Assembly (NCBI GenBank): GCA_017626305.1
Contig: JAGAIW010000138.1
Location: 124,001 to 188,000, forward strand
Origin: Clostridia bacterium
Lineage (GTDB): Bacteria > Bacillota > Clostridia > Christensenellales > Borkfalkiaceae
DNA length: 64,000 bases
Direction: 5' to 3'
This document shows, one piece after another, positions 7,781-15,326 of the stretch. The number at the start of each line of letters is the position of its first letter. Position 1 is the stretch's first letter. The notes under the pieces are model-generated. The model searched no databases. It was not told the DNA's origin and saw only the letters and a program-made list of their open reading frames with translations. A program made the translations under genes and the position numbers.

Positions 7781-9181
7781 TTAGGCGTATTTCACAAAAT
7801 CGTTTTCATCAAACGTAATGGTGAGCTCTACCGTTTCTTTTCCAACACCCGACTGTTTATCGCGCAAAACGGTGAATACGACGCTGTCCCCTTTGCGAAT
7901 GGTCAGCATGATATCCTGCATGAGATACCGACGGAAAAACTCCGTCTTAACCCCGTCAATGGTAATCGCTTGAATGATATCCATGGTTTGGAAAACGCCG
8001 TCCGCCGCACTATTTGCCGTAACGTTGCGCACGTAAAACGTTTCTTTTACGGCAAGCTCGCCTTCTGCGTCGATATATAGCGAAGAATCGCTGAACGTCG
8101 TTTCAATTCCCAGCATAGCGCGCGAAACGTAGCCCGTTTTTTGCCCCGATTGCAAGGTATCCCAAATGTTTTGGAGTAAATATTTCACCTGCGTAATCGG
8201 CAAGGCGTAGCAAATATTATCCGTTTCATCTTCCACGTTTTTAGCGTTGGTAATCCCGATTAAGTTGCCTTCCAAATCAAACAATCCACCACCCGAATTA
8301 CCGTGATTGACGGACGCGTCGGTACGCATAACTCTATATCCCACCGCTCGTTTTCCGTCCGAAGACGTCATGGTAATCGTTTCAGAGTCTACCGAGACGA
8401 TACCGCTAGTAACCGATACGCCCAAGCCGTTGGAATTACCCACGGCAAACGTTTTTTCGCCCACCTTCACGGTGTTAGAATCGCCAAATTTCGCGGCGGT
8501 AAGGTGGCTGTCTTTGATAAGCTCGCTGCCCGTCACTTTCAAAAGCGCGACGTCGTAATCCATTGCGCCGCCGATAAACTCCGCTTTAATACCAAAGCCC
8601 GTATCGTCCCTACCCGTTTGGGAAGAGAATCCGCAAAGCGAACCGTACGGATACAAATAGATAGACTGCGAAATGCCCGTATCGCTTTCCAAGCTGTACA
8701 CCACGTGGTAGTTGGTAACAATATACGCCGAACCGCTGTTATAATCGATATCCACAATAACGCCGCTGCCGCCTGACGAAGTAATTTCCGTGCGGTTGTT
8801 TAAATATCCTTTAACGGTACGTTCAAAACCGCAAAAAATACTCACGACGGAAGTAACCGTTTTGGCAATCGTCGTCGTTTCGTTGTTGGCGTTGTATTCT
8901 GCGACAAGGTGCTTGATAAAGTCAAGTTTCGTCCCTTCAAAGCCTTCGGCTTTTGCCGCGGCAAACAGCTCGTCAACGGTGACGTCTTTACCATCTTCGC
9001 CGTCCTTACCGTCCCTGCCGTTTAAACTAAGCAACCATTCTTTTTCCGTGCCCGTAAAGCCGTTTTTTACGGCGATATCGTAGGCATTGACCACTTCGCC
9101 TTGTAAGTTACACGACGCAAGCGAAAAGGCTGCAATCACGCCGCAAAGCGCGCATACTATCGTTTTTGTCCATTTTTTCAT
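7781..9181 (-). CDS. HtrA/DegP-like trypsin-family serine protease, lipoprotein
   Basis: This 466-residue protein begins with a lipoprotein signal whose lipobox is LASC (lipidated Cys24). A short collagen-like linker, GRDGKDGEDGKD, follows. The protease domain shows the catalytic triad contexts NYHVVY (His), YDVALLK (Asp) and NHGNSGGGL (Ser). The C-terminal ~110 residues look like a PDZ domain. Such envelope proteases degrade or monitor misfolded exported proteins. It is monocistronic, with AAAGGA as ribosome binding site and its own terminator. The pre-collagen segment (NGFTGTEKEWLLSL) resembles a short motif seen in other Firmicute surface proteins. Confidence 0.88.
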   Translation of the reverse strand: MKKWTKTIVCALCGVIAAFSLASCNLQGEVVNAYDIAVKNGFTGTEKEWLLSLNGRDGKDGEDGKDVTVDELFAAAKAEGFEGTKLDFIKHLVAEYNANNETTTIAKTVTSVVSIFCGFERTVKGYLNNRTEITSSGGSGVIVDIDYNSGSAYIVTNYHVVYSLESDTGISQSIYLYPYGSLCGFSSQTGRDDTGFGIKAEFIGGAMDYDVALLKVTGSELIKDSHLTAAKFGDSNTVKVGEKTFAVGNSNGLGVSVTSGIVSVDSETITMTSSDGKRAVGYRVMRTDASVNHGNSGGGLFDLEGNLIGITNAKNVEDETDNICYALPITQVKYLLQNIWDTLQSGQKTGYVSRAMLGIETTFSDSSLYIDAEGELAVKETFYVRNVTANSAADGVFQTMDIIQAITIDGVKTEFFRRYLMQDIMLTIRKGDSVVFTVLRDKQSGVGKETVELTITFDENDFVKYA

Positions 9182-9281
9182 GCTATAATCCTTTGGGGTT
9201 TATACGTATTAGTATACCCTATGTTTTCGTTAAGCAGTTTAAGAATATTTGAAATTTTTGTGAAATTTTTCCAAACGTCTT

Positions 9282-9866
9282 TTATAGCGTTTCTAACTCG
9301 TCCAAGGTCAGCTCGAACGACGGGATAAAATACTTAAAAAAGTACTCCACTTCGGGAATTTTTCTTGCGTGCAGTTCTTTTTCAATGCTCTTTTTCGCCT
9401 TGGAAAATTCCATATTGCCGCTGCGCAGCTCTTCCAAGCACTTGACGTACGCCGCCAGCTTATCCGCCGCCTTGACGAATAGGTATTCGTCGCTTTGTTC
9501 GTCCGCCATAATGTACTGCGACAAGGCAGGGCGCATTTCTTCGGGTAAGGAGTTTGCAATTTTCTCCCCTGCGCTCTTTTCCATTTGCTTATACGCGCTG
9601 TGGATACTTTGATTATAATACTTAATCGGCGTAGGCAAATCCCCCGTTAAAACTTCACTTACTTCATGGTAGGTGGCGTACATAACGGCTTTCAAAACGT
9701 CCGCATTCCCCCCAAACACTTCGTTGTGAATGGTAACGAGCGCATGCGTGAGCACGGTAACACAATGAGAATGTTCCATAATATTCTCCGCGCGCATAGA
9801 ACGCATAAGCTGCCAACGCTTGATATATTTCATTCTGTCTAAATACGCATAAAAATCGTATCGCAT
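9282..9866 (-). CDS. yfbR: 5'-deoxynucleotidase YfbR-type HD-domain phosphohydrolase
   Basis: This 194-residue HD-superfamily protein matches the YfbR pattern. It has MRAENIMEHSHCV (first metal His), YHEVSEVLTGDLPTPIK (HE/D metal site and phosphate contacts) and KAADKLAAYVKCLEE (distal Asp). YfbR dephosphorylates deoxynucleoside monophosphates in nucleotide salvage. It is transcribed divergently from the thiT riboswitch unit, and its start has an AAGGAG site. Confidence 0.9.
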   Translation of the reverse strand: MRYDFYAYLDRMKYIKRWQLMRSMRAENIMEHSHCVTVLTHALVTIHNEVFGGNADVLKAVMYATYHEVSEVLTGDLPTPIKYYNQSIHSAYKQMEKSAGEKIANSLPEEMRPALSQYIMADEQSDEYLFVKAADKLAAYVKCLEELRSGNMEFSKAKKSIEKELHARKIPEVEYFFKYFIPSFELTLDELETL

Positions 9867-9889
9867 AAATTTTTTTTCTCCTTATTCGT

Positions 9890-9918
9890 TTGACTTTTGT
9901 AAAAAGACGTAGTATAAT
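9890..9918 (+). promoter_or_regulatory. Sigma-A promoter of the TPP riboswitch-thiT unit
   Basis: TTGACT, a 17-bp spacer and TATAAT. Transcription would begin near 9925, immediately before the riboswitch aptamer. Confidence 0.9.
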
Positions 9919-9935
9919 GATAGTACAAAATTTAA

Positions 9936-10015
9936 TTATCCGTCGTGGGTGCTTTAATAAGCTGAGATTATACCATTTGAATCGGCAAGGTAATACTTGA
10001 GCGAGAGATTGATAA
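9936..10015 (+). ncRNA. TPP riboswitch (THI element)
   Basis: The conserved THI-box landmarks occur in order: GGGTGC, GCTGAGAT, ACCATTTGAATCGG, GGTAATACTTGAGCGAGAG. A short P1 helix can form between TTATC and GATAA at the two ends. It precedes a thiamine transporter gene, the expected target. With the downstream terminator it should lower thiT expression when thiamine pyrophosphate is abundant. Confidence 0.95.
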
Positions 10016-10062
10016 ACGTTTTTTCTCTACCGTTTTTTTACGGTGGATTAAAAGCCTTTTAC

Positions 10063-10081
10063 CCACGCAAATATTGCGTGG
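10063..10081 (+). terminator. Riboswitch-controlled terminator before thiT
   Basis: CCACGCAA pairs with TTGCGTGG, followed by CGTTTTTTT. It is the likely expression platform of the TPP riboswitch. A weaker ACCG/CGGT hairpin just upstream (10029-10043) may take part in the switch. Confidence 0.88.
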
Positions 10082-10123
10082 CGTTTTTTTCTTCAAACGA
10101 AACGGCGGAAAAGGAGTGTTTTT

Positions 10124-10828
10124 ATGTTTCTCTATTCCCTTTTAGAAGTGAGCGAACAAACGACGGAAATCGTAAAATGGATATCCGTTGCCGCAGTTTT
10201 CGTTCTACTTGGCGTCATTGCTCTGATTTGTCTGTTGCATAAAAATCAACGCGACGGAAAAAGGCTTGCCTTTGCAGGTGTGTGCGTAGCCACTTCGTTT
10301 ACGCTTGCCGTCATCAAGGTAAGCCCCATTCAGTACGGCGGTTCGATAACGCTTGCGTCCCTTGTCCCCATTCTCGTTTACGCGTATATATACGGCGTAG
10401 CCGACGGGCTGCTCGTAGGGCTTATCCACGGACTTTTGAACTTTATCGAAGACCCTTGCATTCTCACCCCCGCAACCTTTTTGCTTGATTACTTGCTTGC
10501 GTTTGCCAGCGTAGGGCTTATGGGCGTATTCGGAAAAATGGCGAGAAAGGAAAAGGGCGCGCTGCCACTTGTGCTCGGCTGTATCAGCGTTTGCGCGTTG
10601 CGGTTTGTTTTCCACTTATGCTCGGGCGCAATCTTCTTTATGGAAGGCGCAGTTTGGGTGGATTTCCCCGCGTGGGCAGTATCGAGCGCCTTTATCTATT
10701 CGTTTATCTATCAATGCGTGTATATCCCTGCGGACTGTCTTATCAACGTGCTTGCGCTTGTCGCGCTTGCCAAAACAGGCGCTTTGGATACGTTGATCGG
10801 CTTAATGAAAAAGAAAACGAAAAATTAA
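10124..10828 (+). CDS. thiT: Energy-coupled thiamine transporter ThiT (ECF S component)
   Basis: ThiT binds thiamine and works with the shared ECF energising module, which is not in this window. The 234-residue product is a six-span membrane protein with the family segments GGSITLASLVPILVYAYIYG and a C-terminal region rich in aromatic residues. The TPP riboswitch and terminator directly upstream agree with thiamine uptake. An AAGGAG site sets the start. The stop codon overlaps that of the convergent rimM gene in a TTAA palindrome. Confidence 0.92.
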   Translation: MFLYSLLEVSEQTTEIVKWISVAAVFVLLGVIALICLLHKNQRDGKRLAFAGVCVATSFTLAVIKVSPIQYGGSITLASLVPILVYAYIYGVADGLLVGLIHGLLNFIEDPCILTPATFLLDYLLAFASVGLMGVFGKMARKEKGALPLVLGCISVCALRFVFHLCSGAIFFMEGAVWVDFPAWAVSSAFIYSFIYQCVYIPADCLINVLALVALAKTGALDTLIGLMKKKTKN

Positions 10829-11325
10829 AGAACGGCGATTTCGTCGAAAACGGTTTTATCCACGATAAGCTTTTTGTTTTGGATATCCACCTTTTTTACA
10901 ACGCCTTTAACGGCAGGAAAGAGTATTTTCTTTCCTGCTTTTTCTATGGTATAAATATCCGAAGACAGGTTGGATATATCCACTACCGTACCCAAAATTT
11001 CCCCGCTTTCCGTTTCGCACGAACAACCGAGTACGTCGATAATATAGTACTGCCCTTCTTCTAAGGGCGGCGCGTCGTCGCGCTCTCCTTCTAGCTTTTT
11101 CCCGCGGAAAAACTCCGCGGCGTTTCTATCGGGAATCCCGCGAAGTCCTACGTACGCCGCGCCGTCGTTCCCTACACGGAAGGATAAAATTTTATACGCC
11201 ACGTCGTCTATATACACCGTTTTAAAAGCCTTGACGTCTTCGGGTGCGTCGGTGAACGTTTTAATTTTCAGCTCTCCGCGAATGCCTTGCGGTTTTAATA
11301 CTTCCCCGATTACTAAACGTTGCAT
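10825..11325 (-). CDS. rimM: 16S rRNA processing/30S maturation protein RimM
   Basis: RimM binds S19 and helps 30S head maturation. The 166-residue protein has the usual two parts. The N-terminal RimM domain (IGEVLKPQGIRGELKIKTFTD) is followed by a PRC-barrel (GQYYIIDVLGC...GEILGTVVDI). It follows khpA and rpsP, as in many Firmicutes, but the usual next gene trmD is absent; the convergent thiT lies there instead, with overlapping stop codons. Confidence 0.94.
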   Translation of the reverse strand: MQRLVIGEVLKPQGIRGELKIKTFTDAPEDVKAFKTVYIDDVAYKILSFRVGNDGAAYVGLRGIPDRNAAEFFRGKKLEGERDDAPPLEEGQYYIIDVLGCSCETESGEILGTVVDISNLSSDIYTIEKAGKKILFPAVKGVVKKVDIQNKKLIVDKTVFDEIAVL

Positions 11326-11356
11326 AGCACGTTCTCCTTTTTACTTAATGGCAAAA

Positions 11357-11381
11357 AAAGGCTTCCGCCTGAAAGCCTTTT
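11357..11381 (-). terminator. Terminator between khpA and rimM
   Basis: AAGGCTTT pairs with AAGCCTT, followed by a T7 run on the minus strand. It lies only ~20 nt after khpA and before rimM, so rimM probably depends on read-through or on an unseen promoter. Confidence 0.75.
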
Positions 11382-11399
11382 CATGGTTAAGTTGCGGTT

Positions 11400-11672
11400 T
11401 TATTCCGCCGCTTCGTCGTCGCTGTCCACAGCGTCGCCGCCGCGTTCACGAATTTCCACCACGTATTTTTTGCTGCTTGCAGGAGTCGCCGCGCGTACAA
11501 TCGTACGCATTGCTTTGGCGATTTTACCTTGCTTGCCGATAACTTTACCCATATCCGAAGGAGAAAGGGTTACCGTTACTTCAATAACGCGGTCTTTTTC
11601 TTTCACCGTGTACTCTACGTTTTCCTTATCTTCGGCAAACTGTTCCACGATATACTTGATCAAATCCAACAT
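11400..11672 (-). CDS. khpA: KH-domain RNA-binding protein KhpA
   Basis: This 90-residue protein is a single type-II KH domain with the nucleic-acid-binding GxxG loop (GKVIGKQGKIAKAMRTI) and an acidic tail. KhpA partners with KhpB (Jag) in a broad RNA-binding complex in Gram-positive bacteria. Its place directly after rpsP is the classical one. Confidence 0.92.
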   Translation of the reverse strand: MLDLIKYIVEQFAEDKENVEYTVKEKDRVIEVTVTLSPSDMGKVIGKQGKIAKAMRTIVRAATPASSKKYVVEIRERGGDAVDSDDEAAE

Positions 11673-11696
11673 AGTTTTCTCCCTTGACTAAAAGCC

Positions 11697-11990
11697 TTAT
11701 TTGGACTTCTTCTTCGTCTTGGTCTTGGACGCGCTAAGTTTAGCGGATTTTTCCATAGCGCCCGTCTTGATAAGAAGGCTCTTTACCGTTTCGGTGGGTT
11801 GAACGCCCTTGGACAACCAGTCTTTCGCCTTTTCTACGTTGATGGTGAGTTCTACGGGATCGCAGGTGGGTCTGTAATGACCAACACAGTCAATGTATTC
11901 GCCCGTTGCAGCCTTTCTGCTGTCCACAACAACGACACGGTAGATAGGGTTCTTTTTGTCGCCCATTCTGAAAAGTCTCATTTTAACCAT
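11697..11990 (-). CDS. rpsP: 30S ribosomal protein S16
   Basis: S16 binds 16S rRNA early in 30S assembly. The 97-residue product has the family core MRLFRMGDKKNPIYRVVVVD and a Lys-rich end. The frame extends 28 codons upstream, but the ATG preceded by TTGGAGG is the better start. A TATACT box just upstream of that site suggests a promoter inside the gap after ffh. Confidence 0.95.
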   Translation of the reverse strand: MVKMRLFRMGDKKNPIYRVVVVDSRKAATGEYIDCVGHYRPTCDPVELTINVEKAKDWLSKGVQPTETVKSLLIKTGAMEKSAKLSASKTKTKKKSK

Positions 11991-12067
11991 AATATTATAC
12001 CTCCAAAGTATATAAAAAATTTTTTTTGTTTTTTTTCTTTTTGTGTGTTTCGCCGTACTTTCGTCAA

Positions 12068-12265
12068 ACGCCATATTGAGCGTTAGCGAAATATCCCTAA
12101 TTACGCAAGTCCGTACTTTCTTCCGTGGGATTCTTCCCTACGGTCAGAATGACAGATAACTAAAACGTCATACTGAATGAAGCTTTTAGCGTAATGAAGT
12201 ATCCCTAATTACGCAAGTCCGTACTTTCTTCCGTGGGATTCTTCCCTACGGTCAGAATGACGACG
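12068..12265. repeat. Dispersed intergenic repeat cluster, locus 2, with a 62-bp exact duplication
   Basis: Most of the ffh-rpsP gap is filled by the same repeat family as at 4.8 kb. Within it a 62-bp block (12092-12153 and 12200-12261) occurs twice without a mismatch, so duplication or gene conversion was recent. The end (GAAGTATTACGCAGTATTT) resembles the end of the structured element near 18.94 kb. No gene is apparent in this gap. Confidence 0.85.
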
Positions 12266-12292
12266 AAGTATTACGCAGTATTTCAACCGTTT

Positions 12293-13615
12293 TTAGAAGG
12301 GTAAACGGAAACGCCCCTTTCCCCCGCCTTTTAGCTGTTTCATCAACATTTTCGTCTGTTCAAACTGTTTCAAAAGCTGATTGATTTCTTGGACGGTCGT
12401 ACCAGAACCCGCCGCAATACGGCGTTTTCTCTTACTGTCGATAATCGTCGGATTCTCCCGCTCTTGCTTGGTCATGGAAAGGATAATCGCCTTGGTATGC
12501 TCCATTTTCTTTTCGTCGATATCTCCTTCGTTGACTTTCAGCTTGCCTGCCCCGGGGAGCATGGACAGCATAGCCTGCGCGCCGCCCATTTTCTTCATCA
12601 TGGCAAACTGTTCTAAATAATCGGAAAGGGTAAAGCTGTTCGCCAGCATTTTTTGCTGCATTTTCTTGGCGTCTTCTTCCGTGATTGCCTGTTGCGCCTT
12701 TTCGATAAGCGACAGCACGTCGCCCATACCCAAAATACGGGACGCCATACGCTCGGGATAAAAAGGCTCTAAATCAGTAAGCTTTTCCCCAACGCCGATA
12801 AACTTAATGGGCTTGCCCGTTACCGCTTTAATGGAAAGGCATGCGCCGCCGCGTGTGTCGCCGTCCAGCTTGGTCAAAATCACACCCGTTACTTCTAAAC
12901 GGGAATTGAACGTTTCGGCTACGTTGACCGCTTCCTGACCCGTCATAGCGTCGACGACAAGCAACGTTTCGGTAACGTCCACTTCTTTTTTGATGTTTTC
13001 CAGTTCTTGCATCAACGTTTCGTCAATTTGCAAGCGACCTGCGGTATCCAAAACCACGGTATCGTAGCCCTTAGAACGCGCGTATTCTATTGCCTGTTTT
13101 GCCGTTTTTACAGGGCTTTGCGTGCCCTTTTCAAACACTTCTACCTGCGCGTTTTTCCCAACGACTTGCAGTTGCGTAATCGCCGCAGGACGGTAGATAT
13201 CCCCTGCCACCAGCAAAGGTTTTTTGCCCTGTTTTTTTAGCTGCATAGCAAGCTTTCCGCAAAGGGTGGTTTTCCCTGCGCCTTGCAAACCGCACATCAT
13301 AATAACGGTGGGGAGCTTGGGCGATACTTCCAGCTTTGCATTCTTACTGCCCATCAGCGCAATCAATTCTTCGTTGACGATTTTGATAACCTGTTGCGCA
13401 GGGTTGAGCGAAGACAAAATTTCCTGTCCAACCGCTTTTTCGGAAACGTCCGCAATAAATTGTTTAGCAACGCGAAGGTTGACGTCCGCTTCCAAAAGCG
13501 CCACACGCACTTCGCGCATTGCCGTACGAATTTCCAGCTCGGTGAGTTTACCGCGCTTAGTCAGCTTAGAAAATATGTGATTTAATCTTTCCGATAATGA
13601 ACCGAATAACGCCAT
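12293..13615 (-). CDS. ffh: Signal recognition particle protein Ffh (SRP54)
   Basis: Ffh binds signal sequences and 4.5S RNA and delivers ribosomes to FtsY. The 440-residue protein has the N domain, the GTPase domain with GLQGAGKTTLCGKLA (P-loop), DTAGRLQID and TKLDGDTRGGA, and a Met-rich M domain (about residues 300-435). It lies directly downstream of its usual partner ylxM, 9 bp away, and is transcribed from the promoter before ylxM. Confidence 0.97.
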   Translation of the reverse strand: MALFGSLSERLNHIFSKLTKRGKLTELEIRTAMREVRVALLEADVNLRVAKQFIADVSEKAVGQEILSSLNPAQQVIKIVNEELIALMGSKNAKLEVSPKLPTVIMMCGLQGAGKTTLCGKLAMQLKKQGKKPLLVAGDIYRPAAITQLQVVGKNAQVEVFEKGTQSPVKTAKQAIEYARSKGYDTVVLDTAGRLQIDETLMQELENIKKEVDVTETLLVVDAMTGQEAVNVAETFNSRLEVTGVILTKLDGDTRGGACLSIKAVTGKPIKFIGVGEKLTDLEPFYPERMASRILGMGDVLSLIEKAQQAITEEDAKKMQQKMLANSFTLSDYLEQFAMMKKMGGAQAMLSMLPGAGKLKVNEGDIDEKKMEHTKAIILSMTKQERENPTIIDSKRKRRIAAGSGTTVQEINQLLKQFEQTKMLMKQLKGGGKGRFRLPF

Positions 13616-13624
13616 ACTTCTCCC

Positions 13625-14029
13625 TTAACCTTGCGGCTCGTCGCCCGAAAGCTCTATCACTTCCACGCCGAATTCTTCGTGTAATGCATGCAAACGTCTT
13701 TGCAAATCGTTTAAAGCGTCCTGCATTTGCGGATACGTCTTTTCCGTATGCGCAATCCAACGCTCCGTTTCCGTCATGTATGCGGAATATTCTCTCGAAA
13801 CGCTGTCCAGCATTTCGCAAAAGCCCAGCTTTTCTTCGTATTTTTCCAGCTGTTTTCTGCATTTTTGCAAACAGTCGGACACGCTTTGACGGGAAACGCC
13901 TTTTTGCTCGGCAATTTCACCCAAAGACAAATCAAAATTAAAATACAAATCGGTGATTTCTTTTTGCGTTTGCGTCAACAAGGGAGAATACAGATCCCAC
14001 AGTTTCATAAATTGAACGTCGTCTTTCAT
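13625..14029 (-). CDS. ylxM: YlxM-family HTH protein, SRP-associated
   Basis: This 134-residue protein has an N-terminal sigma-70 region-4-like helix-turn-helix (LSLGEIAEQKGVSRQSVSDCLQ, residues ~35-56) and a longer C-terminal helical tail. YlxM proteins occur next to ffh across Firmicutes and are thought to modulate SRP assembly or GTPase activity. Position and sequence agree. It is the first gene of a ylxM-ffh transcript. Confidence 0.9.
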   Translation of the reverse strand: MKDDVQFMKLWDLYSPLLTQTQKEITDLYFNFDLSLGEIAEQKGVSRQSVSDCLQKCRKQLEKYEEKLGFCEMLDSVSREYSAYMTETERWIAHTEKTYPQMQDALNDLQRRLHALHEEFGVEVIELSGDEPQG

Positions 14030-14054
14030 ATCGGTATCTCCTTATTACCCGTTT

Positions 14055-14083
14055 ATTATACTCCAAATAAATACGCCTGTCAA
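14055..14083 (-). promoter_or_regulatory. Sigma-A promoter of ylxM-ffh
   Basis: Perfect TTGACA, a 17-bp spacer and perfect TATAAT. The -35 hexamer lies inside one arm of the rseP terminator hairpin, so the two elements overlap physically. Confidence 0.9.
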
Positions 14084-14103
14084 GCATTTTTACTTGACAG
14101 GCG
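14074..14103 (-). terminator. Terminator of the rpsB-rseP region
   Basis: CGCCTGTCAAG pairs perfectly with CTTGACAGGCG directly after rseP. The T tract is imperfect (TATTTATTT). Confidence 0.75.
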
Positions 14104-14109
14104 AAAATT

Positions 14110-15315
14110 TTATGCAAAAAGTTGCAACACGTCCACCAAAATAGCAAAGCCAAACAAAAGAATGATGCCTGCAAAGTGGATAATGGCTTCTACTTTACGG
14201 TTGACGGGTTTCTTCCTTATCCATTCGATAATGCAAAAGATTACCTTACACCCGTCCAGCGCAGGAATGGGCAACAGGTTGAACACCGCCAAGTTCACGC
14301 CGATAAACGCCGCAATATTCAACAGGGGCAACACCCCCGCCGACGCAATTTGCGAAGTCACCTTTATCGTCGTTACAGGTCCGCCCATAGCGTTTAAACC
14401 AAGCCGTCCTGTAACGAGTTCACCCAAAGAACGCAGTACCGTTCCGCCGATTTTAAAGGAATATACCACCGCCGAACCGATCGTTTCAAAAAATCCCGCT
14501 TTCATGGTAACGGACGCAAAACCCACTTCTTCGCTATGCAAGCCAAGCGCTTGCATAACCAGCCCCGTTTGCGTCATGCTAGTAAAATGGCAATCGGCTT
14601 GCAGGGTAATGTTCAGCGTTTTTTCTTGCCATACCTTATCGGCGTCGCGGCGTAAAATTTTCACACTTACTTCGTCGCCTTTATTTTTTCCCGAAAGGAT
14701 ATCCACGTAATCGGTGGTCAAATAAATATCCTGTCCGTCAACGGAAAGCACGATATCCTGCGCGCACAAGCCGTCGGGGTTGGTGATAGCAGGGGGCTCT
14801 TCCCCCGTATAGCCGATATACGAATGAATCCTGCCGTAGCAACCGAACATGATAAACAACAGCACAAGCGCCAGAAGATAGTTCATAGTTGCGCCTGCAA
14901 TCAAAACGATAATGCGTTTCCAAGGTTTTTGGTCGTTGAACCGTTCGCCCTTAGGCTCGGGATATTCGTCTTCCTTTTGAACGAGTTCTTCAACGGGCGT
15001 CATTTCTTCAAACGGCGGCTGTCCTTCTTGGGGTTGCTCTTCTTCAAACTCGTCTTCGCCGTCAAAAGCGCAATACCCCCCAAGCGGAATGATGCGCAGC
15101 GCAAACAGCTCGCCCGTTTTTTTACTGCGTTTTTTTAAGATAGCAGGGCCAAACCCCACCGCAAATTCATTGATTTTAAAATGCAGCAGTTTTCCCGCCA
15201 CGTAGTGTCCAAACTCGTGAATGGTCACCATGACAAGCAGCACCGCAACGGCAAGCACCACGCCGCCGACGCTTTGCATGACAGCGTTAAAATCAAGTAA
15301 TGCAAACGTATTCAA
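14110..15315 (-). CDS. rseP: Site-2 intramembrane metalloprotease RseP
   Basis: RseP-type proteases cleave anti-sigma factors and signal-peptide remnants within the membrane. The 401-residue protein has the zinc motif HEFGH at residues 33-37 in the first span, a PDZ domain in the middle, and the second metal site in NLLPIPALDG near the end. Residues ~92-125 form an unusually acidic Glu/Pro-rich insertion before the second span. It ends the dxr-cdsA-uppS-frr gene row, its usual place. Confidence 0.94.
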   Translation of the reverse strand: MNTFALLDFNAVMQSVGGVVLAVAVLLVMVTIHEFGHYVAGKLLHFKINEFAVGFGPAILKKRSKKTGELFALRIIPLGGYCAFDGEDEFEEEQPQEGQPPFEEMTPVEELVQKEDEYPEPKGERFNDQKPWKRIIVLIAGATMNYLLALVLLFIMFGCYGRIHSYIGYTGEEPPAITNPDGLCAQDIVLSVDGQDIYLTTDYVDILSGKNKGDEVSVKILRRDADKVWQEKTLNITLQADCHFTSMTQTGLVMQALGLHSEEVGFASVTMKAGFFETIGSAVVYSFKIGGTVLRSLGELVTGRLGLNAMGGPVTTIKVTSQIASAGVLPLLNIAAFIGVNLAVFNLLPIPALDGCKVIFCIIEWIRKKPVNRKVEAIIHFAGIILLFGFAILVDVLQLFA

Positions 15316-15326
15316 TATTCTTTCCC

